Source: Terfezia claveryi (Eukaryota > Ascomycota > Pezizomycetes > Pezizales > Pezizaceae). From it: a stretch of DNA of 64,000 bases. Below the pieces are notes generated by a model. That model was given only the letters and a program-made list of their open reading frames with translations. It did no database searches and was not told the DNA's origin. A program made the position numbers and the translations under genes. Where the stretch lies: assembly GCA_015179025.1 (NCBI GenBank), contig WHUX01000032.1:310001-374000 (forward strand). The letters run 5' to 3'. How positions within the stretch are numbered: position 1 is the stretch's first letter; each line of letters starts with the position of its first letter. Below, one piece after another: positions 22,140-32,655 of this stretch.

Positions 22140-23464
22140 CTACCCTTGCAAGCCTACTAGTGAGCAGCCACCGTCTAGTGCACATCCCTGCAAACCCCCT
22201 TGCAACAGCGTTTCCAGCCACACTCGTGATATATCATGAGCATAGTGATTCCGGCTAAATGCATAGCCATGGAAGAGAGTACGCTCTACAACATGGTTAT
22301 GCTCATATCCCACCAAGGTCAACCGAAGACTCAATATTCCCCTTTCCAATATGACCTCCCCGAAGAGCCACCCCCACCCCCTCAACGCCTGTTATAGGCC
22401 GGGTATCCAGCAGGAGAGCCTATGACGACTAGAAGGCCATTTCCTGGTACCTATATTCATCTCAAAACAGCCTCTAGGGCAGCAGCCTTGAATATGATGG
22501 AATGGTATGCAATCAAAAAAAACCCAAAACGAGCTATTTTAAGAATTTACTAAATTTGCTCTATCTATGCTATCCTGGACCCTAGCCTTTCCCCCTTCTA
22601 TAACCACTACTCTGCAGCATTCTCAATTACTACGGAGAGGCCTCCAATAGCTCTAAAAGCTCCAATACCCCCTCTTTGGCCTTCATGGGTTGCTTGTAAT
22701 TGGGGGGTTTCTAAGGTTGTTGCAACCCCCTCATTTCAACCATTTGTTCCCCATCATCGATATTTCCCAATATCTAAGTACCCGCCAGTAGGCGAGCATA
22801 GTCTGATTAATCGAGCATTAGTCTAACGTCAGCCTAGTATCCACTATAGCGTCCTTGTTCCAACCGGACTATATAGGCAGCGCCCAATCTAGCGTCCAAC
22901 CTAGTGTCCAGCCTAGTGCCAACCTATATACCGAGCATTTAACTCAGTGCTCTACCAACTGTTCTGCGTTGGTATTGGTAATGCTTTAGCACCCTCGGCA
23001 GAAGGGGAAGGTGGAGAGTTCAGACTAGCATATATAAAGTAAGTTAGTTAATTCTGAAAATAGTTTATTTTGGAGCGCTGTTGTAGATTATATAAATTTT
23101 GGTCATATTGGCGGCTGCTGCCCTAAAGGCTGTTATAACATGAATATAGATACCAGAAAATGGCCTTCTAGTCGTCATAGGCTCACCCGCTGGATACCTG
23201 GCCTATACGAGTGGTTGAGAGGGTGGGGGTGGGTCTTCGGGAAGGTCATGTTGGAAAGGGGAATATTGGGTCTTCAGTTGATCTTGGTAGGATGTGAGCA
23301 TAACCATGTTGTAGGGCGTACTCATTTTCATAGATATGTATTATTTAGTCAGAATCACTATGCTCATGATATCTTACGAGTTGTGGCTGGAGACGCTGTT
23401 GCAGGGGGTTTTGCAGGGGTGTGCACTAGACGGTGGCTGCTCACTAGTAGGCTTGCAAGGGTAG
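22140..23464. mobile_element. Foldback-type element with ~360-bp inverted arms
   Basis: Arms 22140-22498 and 23103-23464 are reverse complements at roughly 85% by eye. Outer ends read CTACCCTTGCAAGCCTACTA on both sides; inner ends lie at the GGCAGCAGCC / GGCTGCTGCC words. The 600-bp interior has degenerate CTAGTGTCCA-type short repeats and a tRNA-like fragment. Each arm encodes the same ~80-residue frame (GWGW.FG.V.LERGIL), but I cannot say whether that is coding. No obvious target duplication. The class is unknown; MULE-like or foldback are candidates because of the long TIRs. Confidence 0.7.
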
Positions 23465-23584
23465 AGGCTTGGCATGAGACTACGGGTAGCCTGCCACGGA
23501 AGCGAGCCGATAAACATATACCGTAATATTTGTCACCTGGAATTGTCTGGGACTGCTAGTCTGGTTTGGGAAAGCTACCGGGAC

Positions 23585-23684
23585 AGTGCTATTGTGCCAA
23601 CCAGACTAAGTGCTATTAGTCTGGTTGCACTATATAGTTAGTCAGGTTGCACGCTATATAGTTCTGGTTGCACAAAGTGCTATA
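23585..23684. repeat. Nested cluster of ultra-short insertions
   Basis: Insert 1: GTGCCAACCAGACTA (23594-23608) between AGTGCTATT at 23585-23593 and 23609-23617. Insert 2 begins AGTCTGGTTGCAC at 23618, ends GGTTGCACAA at 23675, and is followed by AGTGCTATA (23676-23684), a third near-copy of the same target. Insert 3: TAGTCAGGTTGCACG (23639-23653) lies inside insert 2 between CTATATAGT at 23630-23638 and 23654-23662. So three events hit the same ~100 bp, one inside another. Confidence 0.8.
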
Positions 23685-23697
23685 CGAGCGGCTTGTA

Positions 23698-23841
23698 CAG
23701 CTAGGTGGCAAAAAGTTTCATACCCTGCATAAGCATGCAACAAATATGTATCTTATCCTTTTCCCATACAAAATCCCCATATATGTAGCATTTGGGCCTT
23801 TTTACGCAGAGGGGGGTATGAAACTTTTTTCCACCTAGCTG
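23698..23841. mobile_element. 144-bp MITE with TA target duplication
   Basis: TIRs of about 30 bp (CAGCTAGGTGGCAAAAAGTT on the left; the right complement reads CAGCTAGGTGGAAAAAAGTT), bordered by TA on both sides (23696-23697 and 23842-23843). No coding capacity. This fits a Tc1/mariner-type MITE. Confidence 0.85.
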
Positions 23842-24179
23842 TACGTACATTTTCTCTTAAACTCGCAACATGAGCAGAAAGGTCAGTGTATCTATCATTA
23901 TGAGCTTTTTCATCCATTTCGGCCCCTAATTAGTCCCTAATGCTACCGATGAGAGATCATATAGGCTTAGTGCCCATTATCGGCTCGCTTGGCAGCTCGC
24001 TAGCCAGTCGACTACGTTACTTGTGTATATACTCCACAGTGTTTAGTGTTGACTGAGTCGCAAGTTCGCAGTGTTTAATTGCCGCTGGCGAGTGGGTTTG
24101 AAGCCATGTCCTCTCATATATCTATGGCGTTCACAAGCTAAGTAAGAAATCATCATTCTCTGCAAGATTCTCAATCACA

Positions 24180-25849
24180 ATGACGATAACTAACGTTCTC
24201 TATCATCCTACTCTCAAGTCCAAGCTTACCGGTCGTGTCCTTCGTGATGGGAAAGTAATCCAATATTGTGGAATCAAGTTCGGCAATATTCCAGCACGAT
24301 TCGCACGTTCTACACATGTCGACAACTATCCTCCGGAGTTGGATTGCACCAAATATGGGCCAGTTGCACCACAAGTACCCGCACCCCAGGCACCGGGTGC
24401 GATTTGGGCTCTTCCACCCGAATTTCAGAAGAATCCAGAATTTGTTATAGATGAATTTGAATGTTTGAATCTGATTGTTTCAGTTCCGAAGGGGGCGAAG
24501 GAGGGTGATTCATTGCCCGTGTTGGTGTTTATTCATGGGGGGTCAAATAAGGTGGGGTCGGCGAATATACCTTTATATGGTATGGTACAACCTATCAGGA
24601 AAATCAGGCTCTGGAGCGTTAACGGTTATCCTTTCTTTGTGTAGATATGTCTCTTCTATGTGCACACTCAGTTGAGAAATCCAAGCCTGTTATCATGGTG
24701 GCCATAAACTACCGAGTTTCGATCTTCGGCTTTGGTGTACTTTCTGATGGTACCGGAGCAAACAACGGACTGTATGACCAACGCCTTGCCCTTCAATGGA
24801 TTCAGAAACATATTCGTGGCATCGGTGGAGACCCCACTCGAGTTACACTTTTGGGGGAAAGTGCCGGTGCATTTGGGACTGATGCTCATCTGCATGCTAA
24901 GTGGTCGGATGAGCGCCCTGAGCTACAGCTTTTCCGGAGAGCAATTTTGTTTTCGGGATCATTGATGTCTTCAAGACCTAGGCCAGCAGCAGTCTTGAAT
25001 AAGGTTACCCGGATGTATGGTGCTGAATTGGATGGAGAGGGAGACCCAGAGGAGGAACTTAAGAGGGCCGATTGGAAGGAGATTGTTGGCGTGTTAGACA
25101 AGATGCGGGAAGGGGTATGGGTGTATACAGAGGATGGAGAGTTTTTGGAGAAGCCGTTTAAGCCGTATACCTTTGTTCCGAAGTGGTGTGATGGGATAAT
25201 GATTGGCCACTGTGACTACGAGGTATGGTGATTCACCTCCTTGAGAGTATTTGGGTTGTTACTAACACTTTCTGAAGTCTTTGATCTTTGCGGAGCAGGT
25301 CCTTGGTACCCCCCAACTGCTCTTGTTTCTGCCTTCCAGTCCCTCGGTGCTGCTGGGGAAAAAATAATCAAAGCCTACGATATTTCCGGCCACAATGTCC
25401 ACGGTGGCGCCCTCCGGTTTATTTCCGATGGATTCTTTATTTTCCCAACTGAGCGGACTATTGACCACTGGAGGCTCAAACCTGGAAAGCACGTCCACCA
25501 ATATCTCATGGATCAACGTAATCCATGGAAACCAGAGGCGCATGGAGCGCATCATGCAATTGATTTGCTATATATCTTTGGTATCCTGGGTTTCGCATAC
25601 AACAATGAAGGGGCAGTGAAAGTGGGAACAGCGTTCCAGAATGATGTCCTCAATTTTGTAACCGCGGGGAAGGAAGGGCTGGACCAGGAGTTGGGCTGGG
25701 ATGAGAAGAATATTAAGGCCTATGGACGTCCGGATGGATTTGTTGGGGTTATTCCATCGGAGCAGTTGGGGGAGAGGAGGAGAGTCGACATTATGAGAAC
25801 AGTGTTAACAGAGCTTGGGGATGAGGTGGTTGCAAATGCAGTCGGGTAA
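24180..25849 (+). CDS. Type B carboxylesterase (alpha/beta hydrolase), one frame break
   Basis: Exons 24180-24579, 24645-25222 and 25278-25849 encode about 516 residues. The N-terminal TGRVLRDGKVIQYCGIKFGNIPARF is the family start; VLVFIHGGS gives the oxyanion-hole HGG motif; exon 1 joins exon 2 as PLYD|MSLLCAHSVEKSKPVIMVAINYR. Catalytic Ser lies in LLGESAGAFG, the likely acidic residue in CDYE, and His in AHHAIDLLYIFG. Introns are GTATGG..GTGTAG and GTATGG..CTGAAG. The second acceptor gives SLIFAEQVLGTP, but the downstream frame (TALVSAFQSLGAAGEKI) is one base off: a C run at 25309-25314 has six C where seven would restore continuity. Such enzymes hydrolyse carboxylic esters. No signal peptide is seen, so it is probably intracellular. 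Either an assembly indel or a young pseudogene. Confidence 0.8.
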
Positions 25850-26309
25850 GTTACCCTGAACTTCCGGGTTCGGTCTAACATAGTGTACTAGCACTGTTTT
25901 AAGGCTAGCAGATATAGCATCAGATCTTGGGCCTACAGCTGCGCGAGGTAAGTTTTGAGACGATACCTAAACAATTGATGGGTGGACTGTGATTCGATGA
26001 GCCATGCTAACTAGATAACAGTGGGCGGATATCCCCTAGGAATTGAATATTAATGAGAATGACAACATCAGTCTCGCACGGGAATATGGGTGTTTTCACA
26101 ATTGCTTTGGTGACTCTGGTAAACATATAATTTTCCAACTTGATAAGATTTGGATGTCCTTATGATTATGATAGCCTGATGACAATAGATATTTCTTTGT
26201 TTACCGTCGTAAGAATGTCTTTAGCACCCGAGACAGGGTCTTCCATATAGGGAATCACGAGACATTAGAACTGTCGCGAGGTATACTATTTCCGCCTAGT
26301 ACATTTTCG

Positions 26310-26342
26310 GCGAACATAGTGCCAACCAGACTAGCGAACATA
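26310..26342 (-). repeat. 15-bp ultra-short insertion with perfect 9-bp flanking repeat
   Basis: GTGCCAACCAGACTA at 26319-26333 is flanked by GCGAACATA at 26310-26318 and 26334-26342, with no extra bases. Confidence 0.85.
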
Positions 26343-26684
26343 AATATGTAGGATCGGCTTGGGTGATAACTAGTCTTAACGGATGCCGTCCTGGGTAATT
26401 TAAAAATATTACGAGGGTCTGATCGAGACTAACACTCCTACACTCTGGTTGCCAGTCTAGGCAAAACTGTAGCTATGGGACTAGGACTAGTACCCTGAAA
26501 GGACATGTGACAACACTACTAACTTACTCGATCTGGTAGATAGTTGACATTAGTGGATCTGTAAGGTTAAAACCTTCAGATCCACCGCGACTTCTTCTTC
26601 TCTTCTACATCATAAAATATCGATGGGATCATCACGCTTCAGACCTTCTATACCCATTGCCAGATGTTGGTGCGGTACCTCGTA

Positions 26685-26736
26685 GGTGCGGCATAGTCTG
26701 GTTGGCACAACCCCCCTTAGGTTGGTTGGTGCGGCA
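26685..26736 (+). repeat. 34-bp ultra-short insertion with perfect 9-bp flanking repeat
   Basis: The insert at 26694-26727 starts TAGTCTGGTTGGCACAACCC and has the longest tail seen. It is flanked by GGTGCGGCA at 26685-26693 and 26728-26736. Confidence 0.88.
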
Positions 26737-27023
26737 CACGAAAATGGTGACATGATTCAGGTAATTAGCATTTGGATTACTCACTATTATATTTACCTGT
26801 TGGAAACTTGTGTAGCCACTAGTTGTAAGCTGCTACCAAGTATTTCTATCCTGGTTACCTATTTCGGCAATCCATATTGCCAAATTGAGAAATACTTTAG
26901 AATTAGTATCTTAGTCTGTAACTCTATTATTCGAAGAGTACTTAGTACTTAGTACTTAAATCTTGTACTAAATGCTCTCATCCTTTTAACAATCTTTTTC
27001 GTCAAAATTCCAGAAAACCAGTA

Positions 27024-28936
27024 ATGGCGCGTCTCGCAAAGGCCCCCCATATTTCCTCCCTTCCTAGCAGCCCCATGCCTGGGAGTGCACCCCCGTCATC
27101 TCCACCCTCTGCTTTTCAAGCATCCCCCATGCCAGAAGCCTCACTAACCCCACCTTTCCACCTCCGAGCAAGGCCTTTAGCAAAGCTCTCCCTTAATATT
27201 TTCCGTTTACTCCGGAACCACCCTAGTTTCCACCAGGAGGACGAAAATTGGAGAACAAGGTTGGGGTTATACAAGCTCGTTCAGCAGATTATTGAGAGTG
27301 TTGTAGATGCTGTGGAGGGGGAACCACTGATGTTCTCAAAGAAGGAGAGGAGGAAGAAAGAAGATGGACAAGAGGTAGCAATGGAGCTTGGCTTGGGAGA
27401 GTTGAAGTTTTCGGATAAGGTCTCTTTCCAAAGTCCCGTTGAGGACGCGCGGAGGGAATATTTCACTAGTGGGAAGAGTCGTAAGTATCCATACTCAACT
27501 AGATATTGTACTATCTCGGGATGGTTGTGAAATGAGTTTGCTGATGGTAGATCTGACGGATCCAGCAACCAAAGCAAAATTTCCAAAGTCAAAAAAGGGC
27601 AAGTTGAAGTCAAATTCTCTGGAAGAGACAAACTAACTATCAAAAATGCAGCACATCAAACAGGGGGACTGGATATGGGGTTATTGGATTCAGAGCTTGG
27701 GAGTGAGAAGTCTCGTGAGTTTGCTCGTGGCCTTCACTAGCTGTGTCGTTTGTGCTCAATGGACTTCTTGAAAAGTATTCAAGGAAACAAACATCGAAAG
27801 GAATGTCTTGAATGCTTCGACGACGGGCAGGGCAAAAAGGCAGGCAACCACGAAGACAGTGCTTCCGAAGGGTAACACTATGCGTGAGATTGTCTCACCC
27901 GGGCCAGAACATGATGAGGAACTGCAAAACCCTATTGTACCAGGTATGTAATGACTAAATCGACAGATAGACTATGTTATGTCTAACACCTACCTGGGGA
28001 CTAATCTTTTGAGGTAGAGCGAGCAATGAGAATTAGACGTGGCATTACATCAAGAGTCACTGCAGCACCAATCGAGAAACAGTTACCCATGGCCATGGGT
28101 AAGAGTACTCTAGGAACTAGAGCAAATACAAAAGCGAATCCACCCGAGGAAGGCAATGTAACTCCAGAGGGGGGCATGGATGTCGAAAGGGCGATTCCAT
28201 TGAAGAGGCCCATGCAAGGGCTTCCTGTGGTCACATCACGTAGGTTCTGATTTGGTCACCGTGCCTTACCCTTTGGGTGCAGAGGTTCTGATGGTTTCCT
28301 TTGGTATCGTATAGCTATATCTTCAAAAATAAGGGCTCCATCGCAAGTGAAGCCGAGGAAGTTTGTCCTGGGAGAGATCATCAAGGAGACCGTGGGGGTT
28401 ATTCCTCAGACTAGGACTTTGAGGTCTTCAAAACGCCTTGCTGGGCCGAAAGGAGGGGTTGAGGAGAAAAATAAAGGTCCTTTGAGATGTATTAATAAGG
28501 AGCTTCAAATCTCGAGCGAAGCTGTGACTGGAGCAACAGGTGAGGAGATGAATTTTAATTTCAGGCGACTTTCCGGGGAGACCCGCATGGAGACCTGCAT
28601 GGACAGTACTTCAGCCAATGGTAAGGGCCCTGGGAGGAATGTGAATCAAAGTACGTTTGGAAAATGAGATCGAATTGTTTGAGGCTTATGGCTGATTATA
28701 AATGGCTGAATTTAGTGACTGCAGACGTAGCACGACAGTTCTCTGTTGTCATTGAGAAAATTCCCGTTAGGAATGGAAATATTGCAAACGGCAGGGGTAT
28801 GGGACACAGGTATGATACAAGGCATGATATCACCGGCTTGGCACCAATTACCTTACGCCGCTCTTCACGATCGACGAAGGGAGTGCAAATTCAAGAGTCG
28901 GCACTATCGAAGAGAAGAAAGCAAAAAGCGGCATAA
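27024..28936 (+). CDS. Multi-exon basic hypothetical protein with LRSSKR / LRRSSR motifs
   Basis: Six exons are inferred: 27024-27480, ~27551-27714, 27776-27943, 28018-28239, 28315-28620 and 28725-28936, about 510 residues. Most junctions are phase 1 with good donors (GTAAGT, GTGAGT, GTATGT, GTAGGT, GTAAGG), three of them after a Ser-Arg codon (KSR, KSR, TSR). The first junction is one base out of frame, so either one base is missing at about 27550 or the acceptor differs. The N-terminal half has a Pro/Ser-rich leader and a helical block (RTRLGLYKLVQQIIESVVDA). The rest is basic and disordered, with TRTLRSSKRLAG and PITLRRSSRSTKG, and ends KRRKQKAA. The composition suggests a nuclear, DNA- or chromatin-associated protein; I do not recognise the family. 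Confidence 0.6.
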
Positions 28937-29149
28937 GAATCCGGGAAGCCATACCGCATCTTTGATGCATGGCATTCGAGAAAAAGTGCCGTTACAATTA
29001 CCGGTGGCTGTCGCTAGAATCCCCATGTCTAATATCTCTTGGCGACTGTACCTATATTTACGTTACATTTGTTGTTTTGGCCCAAGCTCTACGCACCAGC
29101 CTTGTAATTTAACAAATTTTATCCATGCTGCGGCGATTTTCGGCATGTA

Positions 29150-29810
29150 TAGTCAAACTTGCTATACCGAACCTCGTTGTACCGGAATCCTTACTCTTGA
29201 GCCCCGCCACCAAACTAACCACTTTTCACCTAAATCACCCTTGCTATATCGGAATACCGAGAAGTTACTACTATCTACATATATTTTGCCCTTGCTATAA
29301 CGGAATCCTTAAGTAAATACTGCTCTAGAACCAGGGTATTGAGATGTTCACTGCTTTTTCTTCCATAAATCACCTGCTTTAAGATCAACTTCAAGCCATT
29401 TCTTACTATCACATAAGATGTGTGACAACGTTTGATATTGCTACAGCTCGACCCTGCTTTATAATTATTAGTATCTTCACCAACATAGATCTACCAGTCT
29501 TCATACCTCGGAGTCTAAGAAATGTTTTCCAAATTCACTCAATTTCTCCTTCGCATGCTTGGGATCTTGTCGCTTTTTACAGATCTGGTGCTTCTCTAAT
29601 ATGGTGAGAGCTCGGTGCTTTGACTTCCTGCACTCAACTTTTTGCTGATGAATCCTGAGCTTAATGTTCAAACCACGGAAGTTGAACAATTTTCCTACTT
29701 TAGTAACTTTTGTCTTGTGCCACATACCCTTGTATTATTTATACCGGAACCTTGCTATACCGGACAGAAAAGGCCGGATTTTGGTCATCCGGTATAGCAA
29801 GGTTTGAATG
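29150..29810 (-). mobile_element. Non-autonomous pogo/Fot1-type element (E3), inverted copy of E2
   Basis: Begins TAGTCAAACTTGCTATACCG after TA (29148-29149) and ends CCGGTATAGCAAGGTTTGAATG. The whole length is homologous to the reverse complement of E2. On the minus strand (about 29501-29725) it reads KHRALTILEKHQICKKRQDP and continues AKEKLSEFGKHFL, the CENP-B-like N-terminal transposase segment, longer than in E2. It lacks the ultra-short insert found in E2, so it acts as the empty site. It starts about 210 bp after the stop of the preceding gene. Confidence 0.8.
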
Positions 29811-30389
29811 TTAAGTAATTACAAGCTTCTAACGAGCGGATGGCCGGCAATAGCCTTGTACAGGAAGCTTAATTGCACGACAATACGCCAAGACCGCTCT
29901 TCATACTTTGGGTAGTTGCTAGCATGACAGCACCTGAACAAGAATGTTGGAAAAGAATTTGAGGTCTGGTAAGTGCGAGAGTATATTCCCAAATATATAT
30001 AGAGAAACTGGCATGAGACAAAAGTAACTGTACCCTGATTGTAGTGCAAAAGATTAATATCAGGAGTTGCCAAAGGAAATTCCTTATTAGAATTGCGGTA
30101 CGGCCCATCCGGAAATCTACCGTATCGTGAGATGGAGCCGAAATGCAAATTCGTACGCTAGGTTTTGTTCGCCTTAAGGGGGCATGGCATATACCGGTAA
30201 GTAGGTGGCGGAAAATAAGTCTTCCTAAGCCACGGTCCTGCTTGGGGTGATATTTAAGCTTAAATAAATGTTCAAGAGGCCCTTGAATTATACTAGTCAC
30301 GAGCCTCGGACTCTAGTAGTCTGTCCGGCCAGGTATTTCTATGCTTTGAGACTACTTGTATTCGATAGCTTCGTCTGTCTGCCGCCTAT
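29811..30389. other. Spacer between E3 and the LTR retrotransposon
   Basis: No gene seen. A variant TAGTCTGTCCGGCC lies near 30318. Confidence 0.5.
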
Positions 30390-30542
30390 TGTGGAGCAGG
30401 AATCGGTAATAGCTAAAATTACCCAATGAAGTAACGCGAGCTAGACTTTCATGTATATAGCTAGATTGGCTCGACCTTATGTCGATCACAGAACCTTCAT
30501 CTCACGGTCACAGAAATAGATACCTGGCTCTTCTCTCCCACA
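30390..30542 (+). repeat. 5' LTR (153 bp)
   Basis: Starts TGTGGAGCAGGAATCGG and ends TCTCTCCCACA. Every base matches the copy at 38026-38178 by eye. Very short for an LTR. Confidence 0.93.
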
Positions 30543-30647
30543 GCTGGCGACCACACCAGGAGATTTCTATCGTCGTGACCTTTTGAAGGAGAACACTGTT
30601 GTTTTTACTGTGATCTGTGCTTGGGCACTGAGACTGTGCTCCGAACG

Positions 30648-30815
30648 TTGCTCTTTGTCGAGATCAACGGCTGACGTTGGATCTGCGTAACGAGAATTGC
30701 TCTTTGTCGAGATCAACGGCTGACGTTGGATCTGCGTAACGAGAATTGCTCTTTATCGAGATCAACGGCTGACGTTGAGGTTGCTTTGTTTCTTAGATCA
30801 ACGGCTGACGTTGGG
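30648..30815 (+). repeat. Tandem 49-bp repeat in the retrotransposon leader
   Basis: Two complete 49-bp units (30648-30696, 30697-30745) and a diverging third from 30746 all carry AGATCAACGGCTGACGTTG; a fourth copy of that core follows near 30790-30813. It lies between the 5' LTR and gag, where packaging or translation signals would be expected. Confidence 0.85.
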
Positions 30816-31191
30816 TCTATTAACTGGGAACCCTGGGGGTGAATCTGTTCACTTGGAACGTGGCTTTTATCGAGATCAACAATACTGGAGACTGGACTCT
30901 CGTCGAGCTGGGGTTGATAGTCAGCCTGCTTGAGGAACGGTTGCCTTGAGAGAGAGAGGAATACAAGTCAACCTGTCGAGTTACACGAGGCCAGAACCTG
31001 GGGTGGCAGAACGTGAAGGAGGGGAAGTGCAGACAGACCGGGTATAGACACTGATACACGGGATACCAGTATCACACTCATCGTTACAAAGGGCGGCTGA
31101 ACTGCAAAAAAGAGCACAAGAACGACAAGTTAGGGAAACGAAAAGACTAGGTCTAGGGAAAGGGAAAAAGCTGGGATCAGGGAGCTCATGT

Positions 31192-32655
31192 ATGGGATTG
31201 GAACAACTTGCAGACGGTCAAACTTCGGAGGAAGAATCACAAGAAGAGGCATCGATGAGAAACAGAGGGAGTTCGGGAGTTGAGAAGATGTCGGCAGGGA
31301 AGGAGACGTTCAAAGGAGGAGACCTGTTGCAGGTAGACAAATTTAGTGGGGAGGAGGAAGAAGATGTTGAGGACTTTGTGAAACAAGTACATGTATCGTT
31401 CATACCAAGGGGGAGAGCATATGATGACGGAGAGGACAGGGAAACAGCGAAGTTAATTTACCTAGGATCACTACTGGGAGGTAAAGCGAAGAGATGGTGG
31501 AGGTCGGTTGAAGGAAGCAGGAGAGACACCTGGCAGAAGGCGAAGGATATGCTTATTGTAAGATATAGTGGGAAGCTGTTAGCAGGACAGAGTGTCACGG
31601 AGCGGAACAAGGCAACTACAGATTTGTGCATACTGCAACAGGGTGAGAAGACGGATGAAGAATATGCAAGGCATACTCAAGAGATATATACTATCTTGGG
31701 TGATGGGTTTGGGCCAGCGCTGGCTGTCAAGTTTGTTCAAGGGATTGCTGATCCAATTACCAGGAAGGTTGTGAACAGTCAGCTCGAGGACGAGTATGGG
31801 ATAGATGAAGTAATAAAGGTGTTTTTGAAGACGACAAGAGAAGAGAGAGTAATCCAGGCAAGGAGGAAAGTGGATGAAAAGGAGAAGAAAGAGAAGGAGA
31901 CAGAGAAAAGCATGGCTCAGGCACTGATTGAGTCACAAGCGAGCATGACGAAGATGATGCTGGATCACAATCAACGGATGTATGAGATGATGGCAAGGTC
32001 AATGGCAAGTGCAAACTACCCGCTGGGTCAAACACAGATGCAGCAGTGGAATACCAACCAAAGGAGACTCCAACTACAATTGACATCGGGAGGGGTGCAG
32101 TCATCAGAAACCGATGCAAGCAGGGCAGCAGGGTATGTGACGTGTTATAACTGTGGGAACAAAGGTCACCGGAAGATAGATTGCCCTCACCCGCCATCAG
32201 CGCCACAAGATCAGCAGAAGATACAGGCACAGATGAGAGCAAACATGGATGCTATGATGGCAAGGAGAGGAATCGTTAACCCAATGCCATTAACCAAGAT
32301 TGCACCGGCTGCAGTGGTAGAGATGGAGGAGATATACCCAGACCAGTGCGAAGGGGGCTCAGCAGAAATGGAAATGATGGTGGAGACAAACCTAGCAGAA
32401 GCATTCGGGTCAGCATGGATAGAGGAAGATAGGGATGTATTGCACCGGAGTGTTGCAGCAGTTGAAAAGAGAAAGGGAATGTCATCAGATACAGGGGAGC
32501 GACAGAGGGGTGCTCCGAGACAGAGGGCGGGATCAGAGCCAATTAGTACAGCAAGAGTGGTTACTGAAAGAGAAAGGAAAGTAGGAACAAGAGAAGAGAA
32601 AAAGAAGAAGAAGAGAGTCCCAAGAGACCCAAGTGATTTGGGTGTAAACCGGTGA
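31192..32655 (+). CDS. gag polyprotein of the Ty3/gypsy element
   Basis: 487 residues, uninterrupted. The middle (residues ~40-210) is a retrotransposon gag/capsid-like domain: DKFSGEEEEDVEDFVKQV, then a GGKAKRWWRSVEG..TWQKAKDML block and LQQGEKTDEEYARHTQEI. A coiled, charged segment (REERVIQARRKVDEKEKKEK) follows, then a CCHC zinc knuckle (CYNCGNKGHRKIDC, at about 32142-32183) for RNA binding. The C-terminus is basic. The stop TGA (32653-32655) overlaps an open -1 frame that leads into the protease region, so pol may be reached by -1 frameshifting or the frames are simply broken. Confidence 0.85.
   Translation: MGLEQLADGQTSEEESQEEASMRNRGSSGVEKMSAGKETFKGGDLLQVDKFSGEEEEDVEDFVKQVHVSFIPRGRAYDDGEDRETAKLIYLGSLLGGKAKRWWRSVEGSRRDTWQKAKDMLIVRYSGKLLAGQSVTERNKATTDLCILQQGEKTDEEYARHTQEIYTILGDGFGPALAVKFVQGIADPITRKVVNSQLEDEYGIDEVIKVFLKTTREERVIQARRKVDEKEKKEKETEKSMAQALIESQASMTKMMLDHNQRMYEMMARSMASANYPLGQTQMQQWNTNQRRLQLQLTSGGVQSSETDASRAAGYVTCYNCGNKGHRKIDCPHPPSAPQDQQKIQAQMRANMDAMMARRGIVNPMPLTKIAPAAVVEMEEIYPDQCEGGSAEMEMMVETNLAEAFGSAWIEEDRDVLHRSVAAVEKRKGMSSDTGERQRGAPRQRAGSEPISTARVVTERERKVGTREEKKKKKRVPRDPSDLGVNR

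Larger units (their letters stand above)
21897..24179. other. Gene-free region filled by small transposable elements
   Basis: Holds a flanked ultra-short insertion (21969), a 20-bp perfect palindrome at 22072-22091, a 26-bp tandem duplication at about 22090-22143, a foldback element (22140-23464), the nested insertion cluster (23585-23684) and a MITE (23698-23841). The rest, up to the esterase start, has no recognised feature. Confidence 0.6.
25850..27023. other. Intergenic with two flanked ultra-short insertions
   Basis: No gene. Contains the insertions at 26319 and 26694 and a copy of the second short motif (GAGGGTCTGATCGAGACTAA, 26413-26432). An AT-rich 26930-27020 stretch probably holds the promoter of the next gene. 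Confidence 0.55.

Noticed and set aside
24580..24644. Possibility that the esterase is split into two genes by an internal stop
   Set aside because: A normal phase-1 intron (GTATGG..GTGTAG) removes the stop and joins two conserved family motifs.
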